A stretch of DNA of 64,000 bases from positions 682,001-746,000 of the forward strand of contig NZ_CP121687.1 of assembly GCF_038396635.1 (NCBI RefSeq), in the 5' to 3' direction. Of the stretch, positions 43,541-52,173 are shown one piece after another. Made by a program: the position numbers and the translations under genes. Under the pieces are notes generated by a model that saw only the letters and a list, made by a program, of their open reading frames with translations, had not been told where the DNA came from and made no database searches. Within the stretch, counting starts at the first letter, position 1; the number at the start of each line of letters is the position of its first letter. This stretch comes from Defluviitalea saccharophila (GTDB lineage: Bacteria; Bacillota; Clostridia; Lachnospirales; Defluviitaleaceae).

Positions 43541-43570
43541 AAAAAAAGAGGAGTATTACATCTCCTCTTT
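43541..43570 (-). terminator. Terminator-like hairpin after the capsid genes
   Basis: AAAGAGGAG (43545-43553) pairs with CTCCTCTTT (43562-43570), then leftward TTTT to the connector ribosome site. It covers the stop codon of the 50-aa gene. It would reduce transcription from capsid into connector and tail genes. Confidence 0.65.
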
Positions 43571-43708
43571 TATCCTTTCAATAATGTCTGCTTTAAGCAT
43601 TCGGTCATTTAGCCCTTCTACGCCTAAATTATCAGCTAAAGCTAATAGTTCTTTTTTTGTCATACTTTCTAGGCTAATAGAAGACGCAGACATGCTAAAT
43701 GCCTGCAT
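43556..43708 (-). CDS. Small HeH/Rho-N-like protein downstream of capsid
   Basis: The protein (50 aa) starts at ATG 43708, overlapping the capsid stop. It reads SMTKKELLALADNLGVEGLN then KADIIERIKEEM, the pattern of a small SAP/HeH/Rho N-terminal helical domain often placed after phage capsid genes. Function unknown; perhaps head decoration or nucleic acid binding. Confidence 0.65.
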   Translation of the reverse strand: MQAFSMSASSISLESMTKKELLALADNLGVEGLNDRMLKADIIERIKEEM

Positions 43709-44925
43709 TATTCCCCCGCTTTCTTGGTGATAGTTACAAGTGAATTCTTATCAACAACTTTACCATCAGCTAACATAATAGCTTTTGTTACTTGGTCATC
43801 AGTTTCATTATCTTCATATCTCTTTAAAGTTATATTGAAATTAGTATTTAATACATAATCTTTAAAGTTGAATAGGAATGCCACAACTGTATCTTCAGTT
43901 AAATTAGCTCCCAGGCTTGTCATATAATCATTTAACACTACAGTTCTACCTAATAGAGTTCTTTCAGGTCTGCCGTTAATACCATAATTTACACGTGCAA
44001 TAGGTTGCCCGTTTGCATCAACCATGCCAATGAACTTCATAAAGGTTTTCTTAGTCATGCACCATACAGCTTCGGATTCGTAAGCTAATGGTAATGCAGC
44101 TTCTGCATTAATTAATGTTTCATAATCAACATCTTCATCTGCTGCAATTTCTATATTTTGACCTTCTGGGGCTATTTCAGTTAGAATGCCTGTAGGTTGT
44201 CCTACTCCGCTACCACTTATAATTGCTTGTTCTAATGCTTTTACCATAGCTTCAGTTACATTGTTGATTAAGGTTGTTTCAAACACCGGTAAAGTTACAA
44301 CGCTAGTTTCAAAAGACATTGACACAGCACATCTTAACTTATAATAGCCGAATACAATTTGTCCAGTAGTTTTCTTTTGCTTGTCGCTTCCTGCACCTTC
44401 AGCTACCCAAGTGGCAACAGGTTTTACAGCTGAAGTAGGTATTGCTAAACCTCCTTTGTAAGATGTTCTTGTTACAAGCGGCAGTATCATCCCTGTAGCT
44501 TCTAATTTTTCAATTATTTTCTCTAAAACTGTAGTAGGAATTACGGAGCCTACATCTGTTGTTTTTGTGTTCGCATCAGCATTTATAAACTTTTCTGGGA
44601 TTGGTGTTCCCTTGATTACATGATTCATAAATGCTTTTCTGTATTCAATCGTGTCAAATAGATCTATCTTTTCCTTTTCGTTGTTCATTGCATCTATCAC
44701 CTCTCCATCAATATTTTTACTAAGACTTTGAATATTTGTAATTCTTGTGTTATCATTCAGCGCATTCAAATTAGCCTGTGCCTGCGCAGCTGCTTCATAC
44801 TCATTGTCTAATGTTCTTATTTCTTCCATCTTTGCATTTGCTTCTTCCATCTTGCCTTCGTCTATGAAATTTTGTGCTTGATTTACAAGCTCAGCCCTCT
44901 TTGCTAGATATTGTTCTTTAGTCAT
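43708..44925 (-). CDS. Major capsid protein, HK97 fold
   Basis: The protein (405 aa) has an N-terminal scaffolding-like coiled coil (residues about 1-60, AELVNQAQNFIDEGKMEEAN). The capsid domain follows with DVGSVIPTTVLEKIIEKLEA, GGLAIPTSAVKPVATWVAEG, MSFETSVVTLPVFETTLINN and SGSGVGQPTGILTEI. The N-terminal part is presumably cut off by the ClpP-like protease encoded upstream. Confidence 0.93.
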   Translation of the reverse strand: MTKEQYLAKRAELVNQAQNFIDEGKMEEANAKMEEIRTLDNEYEAAAQAQANLNALNDNTRITNIQSLSKNIDGEVIDAMNNEKEKIDLFDTIEYRKAFMNHVIKGTPIPEKFINADANTKTTDVGSVIPTTVLEKIIEKLEATGMILPLVTRTSYKGGLAIPTSAVKPVATWVAEGAGSDKQKKTTGQIVFGYYKLRCAVSMSFETSVVTLPVFETTLINNVTEAMVKALEQAIISGSGVGQPTGILTEIAPEGQNIEIAADEDVDYETLINAEAALPLAYESEAVWCMTKKTFMKFIGMVDANGQPIARVNYGINGRPERTLLGRTVVLNDYMTSLGANLTEDTVVAFLFNFKDYVLNTNFNITLKRYEDNETDDQVTKAIMLADGKVVDKNSLVTITKKAGE

Positions 44926-45622
44926 GTTTATACTCTCCTTTCAATTTCAATAAATTTAATTTTGTTTGCATTAAAAAAACCGAATCATCGCTGTTGTTTA
45001 CGATATCCGGTTTCTTAATTTTACTTTTTATTTTTTCTATAGCTTCATATGGAATCCCACTAAAGCTATTATAGAATCCTTTAACAGTCTGTGACGTAGT
45101 ATCAAACATCACTTCATCTACAAACTTATTTTTTACAGCTTCTTCAGCTGACATCCAAGTCTCTTTATCCATTAATTTAAATAATTCTACATCAGATAAT
45201 CCTGTTTTCTCTTTATAGGCATTGGCAATAGATTGATTTGCTATCTTCAACACTTCTGCCTGATGTTCCATGCTTCTATAATCTCCTCGTGCTCTACTAG
45301 ACACATTATGAATCATAAATAAGCCTGTAGGAGTTATTCTACTTTTACCAGCCATAGCTATTACAGAAGCAGCGCTTGCAGCTATGCCAACTATGTTTAT
45401 TTGAACATTACCTTTATAACTTCTAAGAGCTGTATAGATTTCGCTTCCTGCAAATATATCTCCTCCCCCACTATTTATGTCCACTTCTATATCTTGTCCA
45501 TTTGCTTCGTTTAAAGCTTTGATTACATCTAGTGGGCTTGTTGCTTCTATTTCCAGCCAGTCATAAATCCATTTATCGCTATTTGAAACAATGTCACCTT
45601 TGATATTAATCTTCTTTGGCAC
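44918..45622 (-). CDS. Prohead protease, ClpP-like (S14)
   Basis: The protein (234 aa) has ClpP motifs: VDINSGGGDIFAGSEIYTAL, catalytic Ser in GIAASAASVIAMAG, catalytic His in TPTGLFMIHNVSSRARGD, and a later Asp in the helical part. It is a head maturation protease. Start GTG 45622 is eight bases after GGAGG (GTG 45625 is also possible). It overlaps portal and capsid genes slightly. Confidence 0.9.
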   Translation of the reverse strand: MPKKINIKGDIVSNSDKWIYDWLEIEATSPLDVIKALNEANGQDIEVDINSGGGDIFAGSEIYTALRSYKGNVQINIVGIAASAASVIAMAGKSRITPTGLFMIHNVSSRARGDYRSMEHQAEVLKIANQSIANAYKEKTGLSDVELFKLMDKETWMSAEEAVKNKFVDEVMFDTTSQTVKGFYNSFSGIPYEAIEKIKSKIKKPDIVNNSDDSVFLMQTKLNLLKLKGEYKHD

Positions 45623-46778
45623 CACTTGCACCTCCTTCCACTACAGCTGTATCTAGTCTTCTTATTGGCTTGTCTCCACCTTCAATAGGACCAAGGTTAA
45701 GAACCTCTCTCCATTCATTAGGCGTCATAGCTCCTCTATCTACCATTTGTAGAAGGTTTAATTTTGTACTCATTGAGGCATACTGTAAGGAACTTGCTTC
45801 AAAGATTATTTTATTGCCAAAGCCTCTCTCTCTTCTTGTAAAGAGTTTTCTTGTATATTCATTACTCATTTGTATTGCCAAAGGCTCTATAACTGATTCG
45901 TAATAAGCATTCCATTCATCTTCTGTGTATTTGCTTTGAATTATTTTTTCGTTTACATTAAAGAATGAGTAAATTCTTTGTGTAGTTTTATCCATTTGCA
46001 ATGCATTAGGAACAAAGTCTTTTGGTTCTACTTGTATAGCTTCTGCTTTTGCATCTGTTGCGGCTGCTCCTACTGTGGTACTCTCAGTAGATAGATAGTT
46101 CTTTACAAATTCCTCTGTGTTTTTCTTTATATCTTCTGGCCTAAGTGATTGATTGTATTTCAGTAGCCATCTAATTACATTAGAATTTTTAATAGCCTTA
46201 ACTATTCCTTGATCTGTAGTGTTTACTATCTCCATTAATGGAGTTAATGCAGCTGCTGGACTTTCTCCAAATATATCATTGCTGTTATAATCCTGTCTAA
46301 GATGGATTATGTCGCTATACGGAAATGTAACCATCTTGCCGTTTTGCATTACAAACTTGAGATATAGATAGCCAGCCCTATCGTATATAGCTTCTGCATT
46401 TAATGCTTGTATCGGATAAATTTCTATAGGATATCCATTATCGTCTCTGTGTATATATGCAAAGGCATTGTTATTAAGTTCTAATTGAGTTGCTAGTTTT
46501 TCTTGCAACATCTGTCCACTCATATAAGGATTAGGATCCTCTAAGAGAAATCTAATATATGGCTCTGGATTAACTTTAAATCCTTCTTGTGCATTATTAC
46601 GAATATGCTTAGCAACTAATTTTCCGATTGCTCTAACCTTAGGTCTTATACATGCTCTTACAATATCAGAATGATATAATTTACCATTCCAAGCATAATA
46701 TCCGTTTCCCCTCTCTGTAACCATTTCGAAACGTGTTACTGCAGGGTTTTTATTAAAGAATCTGTTGAATAATCCCAA
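45606..46778 (-). CDS. Phage portal protein, HK97 family
   Basis: The protein (390 aa) has the family pattern: YYAWNGKLYHSDIVRACIRP, FLLEDPNPYMSGQMLQEKLA, VTFPYSDIIHLRQDYNSNDI, FGESPAAALTPLMEIVNTTD and MTPNEWREVLNLGPIEGGDK. It forms the dodecameric DNA gate at one capsid vertex. Confidence 0.93.
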   Translation of the reverse strand: MGLFNRFFNKNPAVTRFEMVTERGNGYYAWNGKLYHSDIVRACIRPKVRAIGKLVAKHIRNNAQEGFKVNPEPYIRFLLEDPNPYMSGQMLQEKLATQLELNNNAFAYIHRDDNGYPIEIYPIQALNAEAIYDRAGYLYLKFVMQNGKMVTFPYSDIIHLRQDYNSNDIFGESPAAALTPLMEIVNTTDQGIVKAIKNSNVIRWLLKYNQSLRPEDIKKNTEEFVKNYLSTESTTVGAAATDAKAEAIQVEPKDFVPNALQMDKTTQRIYSFFNVNEKIIQSKYTEDEWNAYYESVIEPLAIQMSNEYTRKLFTRRERGFGNKIIFEASSLQYASMSTKLNLLQMVDRGAMTPNEWREVLNLGPIEGGDKPIRRLDTAVVEGGASGAKED

Positions 46779-46791
46779 ATTTTCCCCTCCT

Positions 46792-48501
46792 TTAAATCAT
46801 GTTTATATAATCTTCATAATGTCTTTCTAATACTACATAAGCGTCTAATAAACTTGCAGTTCCATCTATGCGTCTTCTGCTATTACTTGTTTTAACGGGC
46901 TGTATATTATCGTTTTTATCTACTTCTACTGCTGTATTACTTAAACACCATTTAAGTATAGGATTGTTATTATAATTAATTCTTTTAGATTCTAAATCTC
47001 TGCCTAGTCTTTTCATAGGGCCACTTAATGTTTTCTTCCCTTGAATAACTGGCTCCATTCCATCCTTACCAAAGTAGCTTTTCATTTCTTCTACATAATA
47101 CTCAGCACTCCACCCATCATAGCCATGCCATGGAATATATATATCATATTCATTTTGGACTTCTAGAAACCATTCTGTAACATACTTATAATGCACCTTA
47201 TTACCTGGTACTGTTCTAAGTAACCCCATATCCCGCCACTTGTCATAAGGTATTTTATCTTCTCTAACTCTCTTCTCTAGAAGTTCCTCAGGTAAAAAAT
47301 ACATTTGCATGACATAAATTGTATCATCTCCTGGTACCATGAATAATACAGTTCCGCATGTTAAGTCAGTTGTGCTTGACAAGTCGCTGCCACCTATGCC
47401 ATATCTAGGTTTTAATTTTTCTAAGTCATATGTAGCTGGATTGTTCAACTGCTCGAATGTTAGCCAAGCTTCATTTGTTGTTTCTCTGACGTTGAAATCT
47501 TTACATAATAAATTTTTTACAAGTAAAGGATTAGCCTTCGCTTTATTTACCTTGTTTTCAAGCTGATCTATTTTCTTAATTGTACCTAAACCTGGATTAG
47601 CTTGATACCAACATTCTTTGTCTATCCAATCTTTTCTGTTATCTAATTCATAAATAATAGGTAAAAATCTTTCGTTTTTGTAACCGTCTGGATCTTCATA
47701 TCCATTTATAACTCTTTCGGCTTCATCATATTTTAAATCGAAAACACTTTCTCTTACTGTACCAGCCGTCGTAGTTATGAATACCAGTGGCTCGTCTCTA
47801 GCAGTTGTACCATCTACTATAACATCATAAAGGTTTTGGTCTGTCCAAGCATGTATTTCATCTAGGAGTGCTCCATATACGTTTAATCCATCTAAACTGT
47901 CTGAATCCCTTCCTAAAGGCCTAAAAAAAGAATCGTTGAAATCACTTACTATTTCAGCTACTAAAGTTTTCATTCTTTTTAGTAGTGTTGGTGATTTTCT
48001 AACCATTCTTTTTGCTTCTAACCATATTATTTTTGCTTGATCTTTCTTGGTTGCACATGCATATACTTCAGCACCAGGCTCTCCGTCTGCTATCTGTAAA
48101 TACAATCCTATTGCGGCTGCTAAAGTAGATTTACCATTCTTTCTAGCAACTACAAGCATTACTTCTTGATATTTTCTTGTTCCATCTATTTTATGAACTA
48201 TTCCAAATGTTGCAGCAACTAAAGCCTTTTGCCACAGTTCCAAAATGAAAGGTTTACCTCCCATTTTACCTTTAGAATGTTTGCAGTAATTCTCTATAAA
48301 TTCTATAGCATGATTGGCTTTTCTAGGGTCATACTCCCATTCTGAATTTGGGTCATTTATTATTCTGACTAATTCCTTATATACCTTATAGACTTTAGTT
48401 GAAGTCCTTCTTCTATTTTGTCTATTAAGATTTATCCAATTCCAATATTCAATTATTGGGTTATAATCTTCTGAATAAACTATTTTTCTTGCTGCTGTCA
48501 T
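46792..48501 (-). CDS. Terminase large subunit
   Basis: The protein (569 aa) has an ATPase domain with an atypical Walker A (LVVARKNGKST, about residues 116-126), a Walker B-like part (GALLDEIHAW), and a nuclease domain beginning GGSDLSSTTDLTCGTVLF with its acidic residues. The pattern is Terminase_1/YmfN-like. It packages DNA and cuts concatemers. Its start overlaps the small subunit by 4 bases. Confidence 0.93.
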   Translation of the reverse strand: MTAARKIVYSEDYNPIIEYWNWINLNRQNRRRTSTKVYKVYKELVRIINDPNSEWEYDPRKANHAIEFIENYCKHSKGKMGGKPFILELWQKALVAATFGIVHKIDGTRKYQEVMLVVARKNGKSTLAAAIGLYLQIADGEPGAEVYACATKKDQAKIIWLEAKRMVRKSPTLLKRMKTLVAEIVSDFNDSFFRPLGRDSDSLDGLNVYGALLDEIHAWTDQNLYDVIVDGTTARDEPLVFITTTAGTVRESVFDLKYDEAERVINGYEDPDGYKNERFLPIIYELDNRKDWIDKECWYQANPGLGTIKKIDQLENKVNKAKANPLLVKNLLCKDFNVRETTNEAWLTFEQLNNPATYDLEKLKPRYGIGGSDLSSTTDLTCGTVLFMVPGDDTIYVMQMYFLPEELLEKRVREDKIPYDKWRDMGLLRTVPGNKVHYKYVTEWFLEVQNEYDIYIPWHGYDGWSAEYYVEEMKSYFGKDGMEPVIQGKKTLSGPMKRLGRDLESKRINYNNNPILKWCLSNTAVEVDKNDNIQPVKTSNSRRRIDGTASLLDAYVVLERHYEDYINMI

Positions 48502-48860
48502 TTCATCATCACGAAGTCTTCAAAGCCATCATCTACTTCCTTCTTAACTTCTTCCTTAGGGTGTAGATTAGTTAATTTATCTATAATATTTGTATATCGT
48601 TGTACCATTGTGTTATATGCTTTTAAGGCCGGGTGTTCTCTTAAGATAGAGTAATCTCCTTGTGGCATTTCATCTATCGGACCATGTTTATCTATTTCAT
48701 CCTTCAATTCTTGGAGAGTTATCCTCATATATGCAGCTTCTTCTATTAGTCCTTTAGCTGTTAGTCTTTTATTCCTATCTATATCTTTAAATAAATCTGT
48801 AAGTCTGTTTATTTCTCTTTTAACTAAGGTATCTTTGTCTATTTCTTTCTTTTTACTCAT
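48498..48860 (-). CDS. Terminase small subunit, P27 type
   Basis: The protein (120 aa from ATG 48860) has helical DNA-binding features with TLQELKDEIDKHGPIDEMPQ, then LREHPALKAYNTMVQRYTNI, the P27-like pattern. AGGTGAAAG stands before the ATG. It recognises the packaging site and is next to the large subunit and HNH genes, as is usual. Confidence 0.86.
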   Translation of the reverse strand: MSKKKEIDKDTLVKREINRLTDLFKDIDRNKRLTAKGLIEEAAYMRITLQELKDEIDKHGPIDEMPQGDYSILREHPALKAYNTMVQRYTNIIDKLTNLHPKEEVKKEVDDGFEDFVMMK

Positions 48861-48960
48861 ATCTTTCACCTGCCTTTTTCATTGTTTTAGGGGGTGGGGG
48901 TCATGTGAAAATGTCCTGTGCGTTTTTTGTGAGTGGGCACGCGGTATTCGCACAGCCATT

Positions 48961-49272
48961 TCAGTGTTTTTTTATGGGGGGAGTATACGTCAAGTCTCCA
49001 TTTTCATTAAAGCTATATCCTGGCATTGTAGAACTGTGCTTAGTCATATGATGTACGCTATGGCAACTCATACATAGCAGCTCTAAGTTGTTCCAATTCA
49101 ATGTTATATCCGGATTATTTATATTATCAGGATTTAGATGTATCTTATGATGTACTTCATCGCCTGGCATTCCACAACGTTCACACAACCCATGTTTTGA
49201 TTGTTTATATGCTTCTCTGCAGTTTATCCATGCTTTGCTATTATAAAATTTCTTTGCGAATTCTCTAGCCAT
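48961..49272 (-). CDS. HNH endonuclease
   Basis: The protein (103 aa) has the phage HNH pattern: FYNSKAWINCREAY, CERCGMPGDEVHHKIHL (zinc CxxC and catalytic His-His), NWNNLELLCMSCHSVHH (Asn, CxxC, His). It lies next to the terminase and is known in HK97-type phages to be needed for packaging. Start chosen at the third Met, nine bases after AAGGA. Confidence 0.9.
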   Translation of the reverse strand: MAREFAKKFYNSKAWINCREAYKQSKHGLCERCGMPGDEVHHKIHLNPDNINNPDITLNWNNLELLCMSCHSVHHMTKHSSTMPGYSFNENGDLTYTPPIKKH

Positions 49273-49321
49273 TCGCATCATTCCTTCATCTACATAATTT
49301 CTTTAATGCCATGTATATCAC

Positions 49322-49477
49322 CTATAGATTATTAACCTTGCTGACGAACATACAAAAACGAACATTCCCCTCCCATCTGCCCCATACGCAGCTGGTACAC
49401 TTATGTGCTGCTTTCTCTTCTTCGATCTTTCGTTCTTCTTCTAACTCCTTTCGCCTTAATTCATTTATATATTTCAA
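49322..49477 (-). CDS. Small Cys-rich phage protein
   Basis: The protein (51 aa) is read from TTG 49477 (GGGGTGAT upstream). A charged helix (ELRRKELEEERKIEEEKAA) is followed by CTSCVWGRWEGNVRFC, a compact Cys motif common in small phage proteins near HNH genes. Its 5' end lies 20 bases from the IS200-type insertion, so part of its leader may come from the element. Function unknown. Confidence 0.55.
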   Translation of the reverse strand: MKYINELRRKELEEERKIEEEKAAHKCTSCVWGRWEGNVRFCMFVSKVNNL

Positions 49478-49496
49478 ACCTATCACCCCAAATAAA

Positions 49497-50182
49497 TATC
49501 CACCAGCTTAGCTGGTGGTATTTCTTTAGCCCTATAAGGGCATGGTACCTGCTGTGCCTTAAGGCACTCTTTGATTCCGCCAGCTGCATAAAGTTCTCTA
49601 CTTGCTACCCTTAAAAGGGTCCATGTATTCTTTTAGACTTATTTGATCTGACATCATATCTTCGTGTAATTGATTTTTTATATATTGTTCTATTGCCTTT
49701 TTATTTCTCCCTACCGTACTCACATAATATCCTCTGCACCAAAAGTGCCTATTTCCATATTTATATTTGAGATTCCCGAACTTCTCAAATATCCTTAAAC
49801 TACTTTTCCCTTTTAGAAATCCCATAAAACTTGATATACTTAATTTTGGTGGAATTGCTACTAACATATGTATATGATCTGGACATGCATTGGCTTCTAT
49901 TATCTGCACTCCTTTCCAATCACATAACTCCCGTAATATCTTTCCTATCTCTTTCTTTTTCTTTCCATATATTTCTTGTCTTCTATACTTTGGTGCAAAT
50001 ACTATATGATATTTGCAATCCCATTTGGTGTGTGATAAACTATTTTCATCCATGTGGATGACCTCCTTTTGTTTTTAGATTGGCTGGCGAAACCAATTCT
50101 ATTGTAACAAAAGGAGGTTTTTTATGTCATACTCACCGCTAAAAGCTTTTCAGAACTACCTGCATAGCAGGTAGTATTCTTA
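49497..50182 (-). mobile_element. IS200-type insertion sequence (tnpA only)
   Basis: A Y1 transposase gene is framed by subterminal hairpins CCACCAGC-TTA-GCTGGTGG (49500-49518) and CTACCTGC-ATA-GCAGGTAG (50156-50174), the usual recognition structures of IS200/IS605 elements. There are no long inverted ends and no tnpB. A long-range stem (50061-50073 with 50106-50118) hides the ribosome site. It lies between the late genes and the early region. Ends are approximate. Confidence 0.82.
49598..50053 (-). CDS. tnpA: IS200/IS605 family transposase TnpA
   Basis: The protein (151 aa) shows the HUH motif (HIH, residues 60-62, in CPDHIHMLVAIPPK), FWCRGYYVSTVG and the catalytic helix with Tyr124 and Gln128 (YIKNQ). 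It is a single-strand transposase that works as a dimer on hairpin ends. All catalytic residues are present and the gene is full length, so it may be active. AAAGGAGGT before the ATG can pair with an upstream anti-Shine-Dalgarno strand. Confidence 0.93.
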   Translation of the reverse strand: MDENSLSHTKWDCKYHIVFAPKYRRQEIYGKKKKEIGKILRELCDWKGVQIIEANACPDHIHMLVAIPPKLSISSFMGFLKGKSSLRIFEKFGNLKYKYGNRHFWCRGYYVSTVGRNKKAIEQYIKNQLHEDMMSDQISLKEYMDPFKGSK

Positions 50183-50215
50183 AACACAATTAAAAAGCCT
50201 ATAAATTGTATAGGC

Positions 50216-51085
50216 TTATAGTCTTTCTTGAATATTTCTTAATTCTTTCCCTGTCTTTCTTGTATAAATCCTAGTAGTATTGATGTTACTATGTCCTAGG
50301 ATATCGGCTACCTCATCTAATGTCGCTCCCTCTTCTATCATTCTCAGTGCGCATAAATGTCTAAAACTATGTGCATGAGCCTTTGAAAGTTTTACTCTTG
50401 CTTGTCCAGCATAGCTTTTAATCATATTGTGAATAGATTGTCTTTGCATAGGATTGTTATTTGTATCATTGATGAAGAGATATTGATTATTTTTTAATCC
50501 TCTTTGTTTTATGTACGGTAACAGAATTGCTTTCAATTTTTCTGGAATAACAACTCTCCTGTATTTATTGCCTTTTCCTCTGACAAACTTTTCTCCTGTT
50601 TTAATATCACCTACTGTAAACTGAGTTAATTCTGACACTCGTACACCTGTGAAATATAGAGTGTTAAATACTGCTACTGCTTTCATATTGCCATCTTTCT
50701 CTGCAGCTCTTACAATCCGGTCAAAATCCGTTTTAGTTATCACTTCATCTAAGTATTCTTGCTTCTGTATTTTGATTAACTCAATATCTATAAAAATATT
50801 AATATCGATCATTTCATTTTTATTAATCCAGTCAATATATTGCCTAACGCTAACAAGTTTTCTATTGACTGTTTTAGGCTCTAAAGGCTTATTCTTTCTT
50901 TTGTTGATTTGAGAGAGAAGATATTGAGTATACCTAACAATATCATCATGCTTTACATCTTCCAGGTCCTTATCAATAAAAGCAAAAAACTGTTTTAAAT
51001 CAGCAATGTACGCCTTAACAGTATTCGGGCTTTTCTTTTTTAACTGTGCTGCTTCGTATTGTGCTAAGTAGTCTTTTGCTTTCAT
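50216..51085 (-). CDS. Tyrosine recombinase within the prophage
   Basis: The protein (289 aa) has a core-binding domain (NTVKAYIADLKQFFAFIDKD) and a catalytic domain with FTGVRVSELTQF (Arg), GKGNKYRRV (Lys), HAHSFRHLCALR (His-x-x-Arg), GHSNINTT (His) and the Tyr in TRIYTRK. It lies between late and early genes, a place where integrase-like genes occur in many clostridial prophages without being the main integrase. Two related palindrome-bearing repeats lie upstream of it. It could integrate, resolve dimers or act in regulation. Confidence 0.88.
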   Translation of the reverse strand: MKAKDYLAQYEAAQLKKKSPNTVKAYIADLKQFFAFIDKDLEDVKHDDIVRYTQYLLSQINKRKNKPLEPKTVNRKLVSVRQYIDWINKNEMIDINIFIDIELIKIQKQEYLDEVITKTDFDRIVRAAEKDGNMKAVAVFNTLYFTGVRVSELTQFTVGDIKTGEKFVRGKGNKYRRVVIPEKLKAILLPYIKQRGLKNNQYLFINDTNNNPMQRQSIHNMIKSYAGQARVKLSKAHAHSFRHLCALRMIEEGATLDEVADILGHSNINTTRIYTRKTGKELRNIQERL

Positions 51086-51105
51086 CCTCTCTCTCCTTTC
51101 TTTTT

Positions 51106-51124
51106 AACATTTCATGTATTATGT
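51106..51124. repeat. Repeat A upstream of the internal recombinase
   Basis: AACATTTCATGTATTATGT shares AACATTT and ATTATGT with repeat B at 51209-51230. It may be a recombinase-binding site or operator. Confidence 0.4.
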
Positions 51125-51208
51125 AAAAACTCTTTTATATTGTCTTAGTATTTATTTTTCAATGCTTTGGTTAACTTTTTTATTTTTAAATACTTTTTTC
51201 TATTTTTT

Positions 51209-51230
51209 AAACATAACATTTATTATGTTT
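51209..51230. repeat. Repeat B, palindrome AAACATAA-N6-TTATGTTT
   Basis: The 22-base site has perfect 8-base arms around CATTTA. Size and symmetry fit a tyrosine-recombinase core site or a repressor operator. It is about 125 bases upstream of the recombinase start. Confidence 0.45.
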
Positions 51231-51240
51231 AAAAAAATAT

Positions 51241-51285
51241 ATAGGCTTTAACGCATTAATTTAAAGCCTATTGTTCTAGTTTTGT
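51241..51285 (-). terminator. Leftward terminator hairpin
   Basis: ATAGGCTTTAA (51241-51251) pairs with TTAAAGCCTAT (51261-51271). Leftward it is followed by ATATTTTTTTAAAC. Confidence 0.65.
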
Positions 51286-51313
51286 TTTAAGTAATACTTT
51301 TTTGATAGAAAAT

Positions 51314-51347
51314 AAAAAACCGAATCTTCTTTGCAAGACTCGGTTTA
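51314..51347 (-). terminator. Intrinsic terminator of the ArpU-like gene
   Basis: Leftward AAACCGAGTCTT pairs with AAGATTCGGTTT (one mismatch), then TTTATTTTC. It ends the early operon. Confidence 0.8.
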
Positions 51348-51411
51348 CATTCTTTCATACTATTATTTTATCACATTATTTCAAAATTTCACTGCAATTT
51401 TACTGCAATCA

Positions 51412-51867
51412 TTAACATACTTCTAATGCTTTTATCCCTAAAATTCTAACAGCAAATATCCGGATTGCTTCTTTTTTGATATTAAAGAATTGTCTTTCAC
51501 TGTAACCTACCTCTCGAAGGATGTCAGGTGTTGATTTGCCTTCTATGTACCACATTCTTAATATGTCTGCATATATTTTACTCTCTGGATCATTCTTAAG
51601 ATCAGTGAGTATCTCATCTATCTCTTCAAGTTTTTTCTTTGTCTCTGTTATATTTTCTTTCAATGTTTTAATTTTGAATAAGGTGTTAATTGCTTCATCC
51701 TGATTAATTGCCGTTCTTACACCAGAATCATTAATTTGTGTTGAAGATATATCTTTAGGCCCTGCATCTTTAATGATTTTGTCAAGTTGCTTTTCCATTA
51801 TTTTTATGCTGAAATATAAGTCTTTGTAATGATTCAAATAATTTTCTGCTTCTTTGATGTAATTCAT
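51412..51867 (-). CDS. ArpU-like / sigma-4-like late transcription regulator
   Basis: The protein (151 aa from ATG 51867 after GAGGAG) has a long N-terminal coiled coil (residues about 5-100) and a C-terminal helix-turn-helix (LRMWYIEGKSTPDILREVGY then SERQFFNIKKEAIRIFAV), like region 4 of sigma factors and ArpU/DUF1492-type phage regulators. As the last early gene it probably switches on the late genes. Confidence 0.7.
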   Translation of the reverse strand: MNYIKEAENYLNHYKDLYFSIKIMEKQLDKIIKDAGPKDISSTQINDSGVRTAINQDEAINTLFKIKTLKENITETKKKLEEIDEILTDLKNDPESKIYADILRMWYIEGKSTPDILREVGYSERQFFNIKKEAIRIFAVRILGIKALEVC

Positions 51868-51923
51868 AGACCATTCTCCTCTCTCTTTATTTGCCCTCTC
51901 TATATGCACCAATAGCCCGGCTA

Positions 51924-52100
51924 TTAGCCGAGCTTTTTATTTATTCTATATTTTCTTGCCCTTCTATTTCTCTTTTGCGAGCATTTTTTGCATGTCCACT
52001 TTGGATATTGATCATTAACTTGTCCACAATCAATACACAGCTTTTTGTCTCTACGTTGGTGTCTTAGTTCTTGCATAAATAGTTTATTGTCATATGCCAC
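51924..52100 (-). CDS. Small zinc-ribbon protein
   Basis: The protein (58 aa) is read from GTG 52100 (GAGGG eight bases upstream). CIDCGQVNDQYPKWTCKKC is a treble-clef-like Cys4 motif followed by a basic tail (QKRNRRARKYRINKK). The same plan occurs in the protein at 53315-53509. Such proteins probably bind nucleic acid. Role in the phage unknown. Confidence 0.65.
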   Translation of the reverse strand: MAYDNKLFMQELRHQRRDKKLCIDCGQVNDQYPKWTCKKCSQKRNRRARKYRINKKLG

Positions 52101-52173
52101 TAATACCACCCTCTTTTTACAAACATATATTCTATTATATCAAATATATGTTTGATTTGCTATATTCGTAAAA

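Larger units (their letters stand above)
51086..51411. other. Intergenic region between recombinase and ArpU-like gene, 326 bp
   Basis: It has no gene. It holds two related AT-rich repeats (51106-51124 and 51209-51230) and two leftward terminator hairpins (51241 and 51314). Late transcription of the leftward genes must start or pass through here. Confidence 0.6.
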
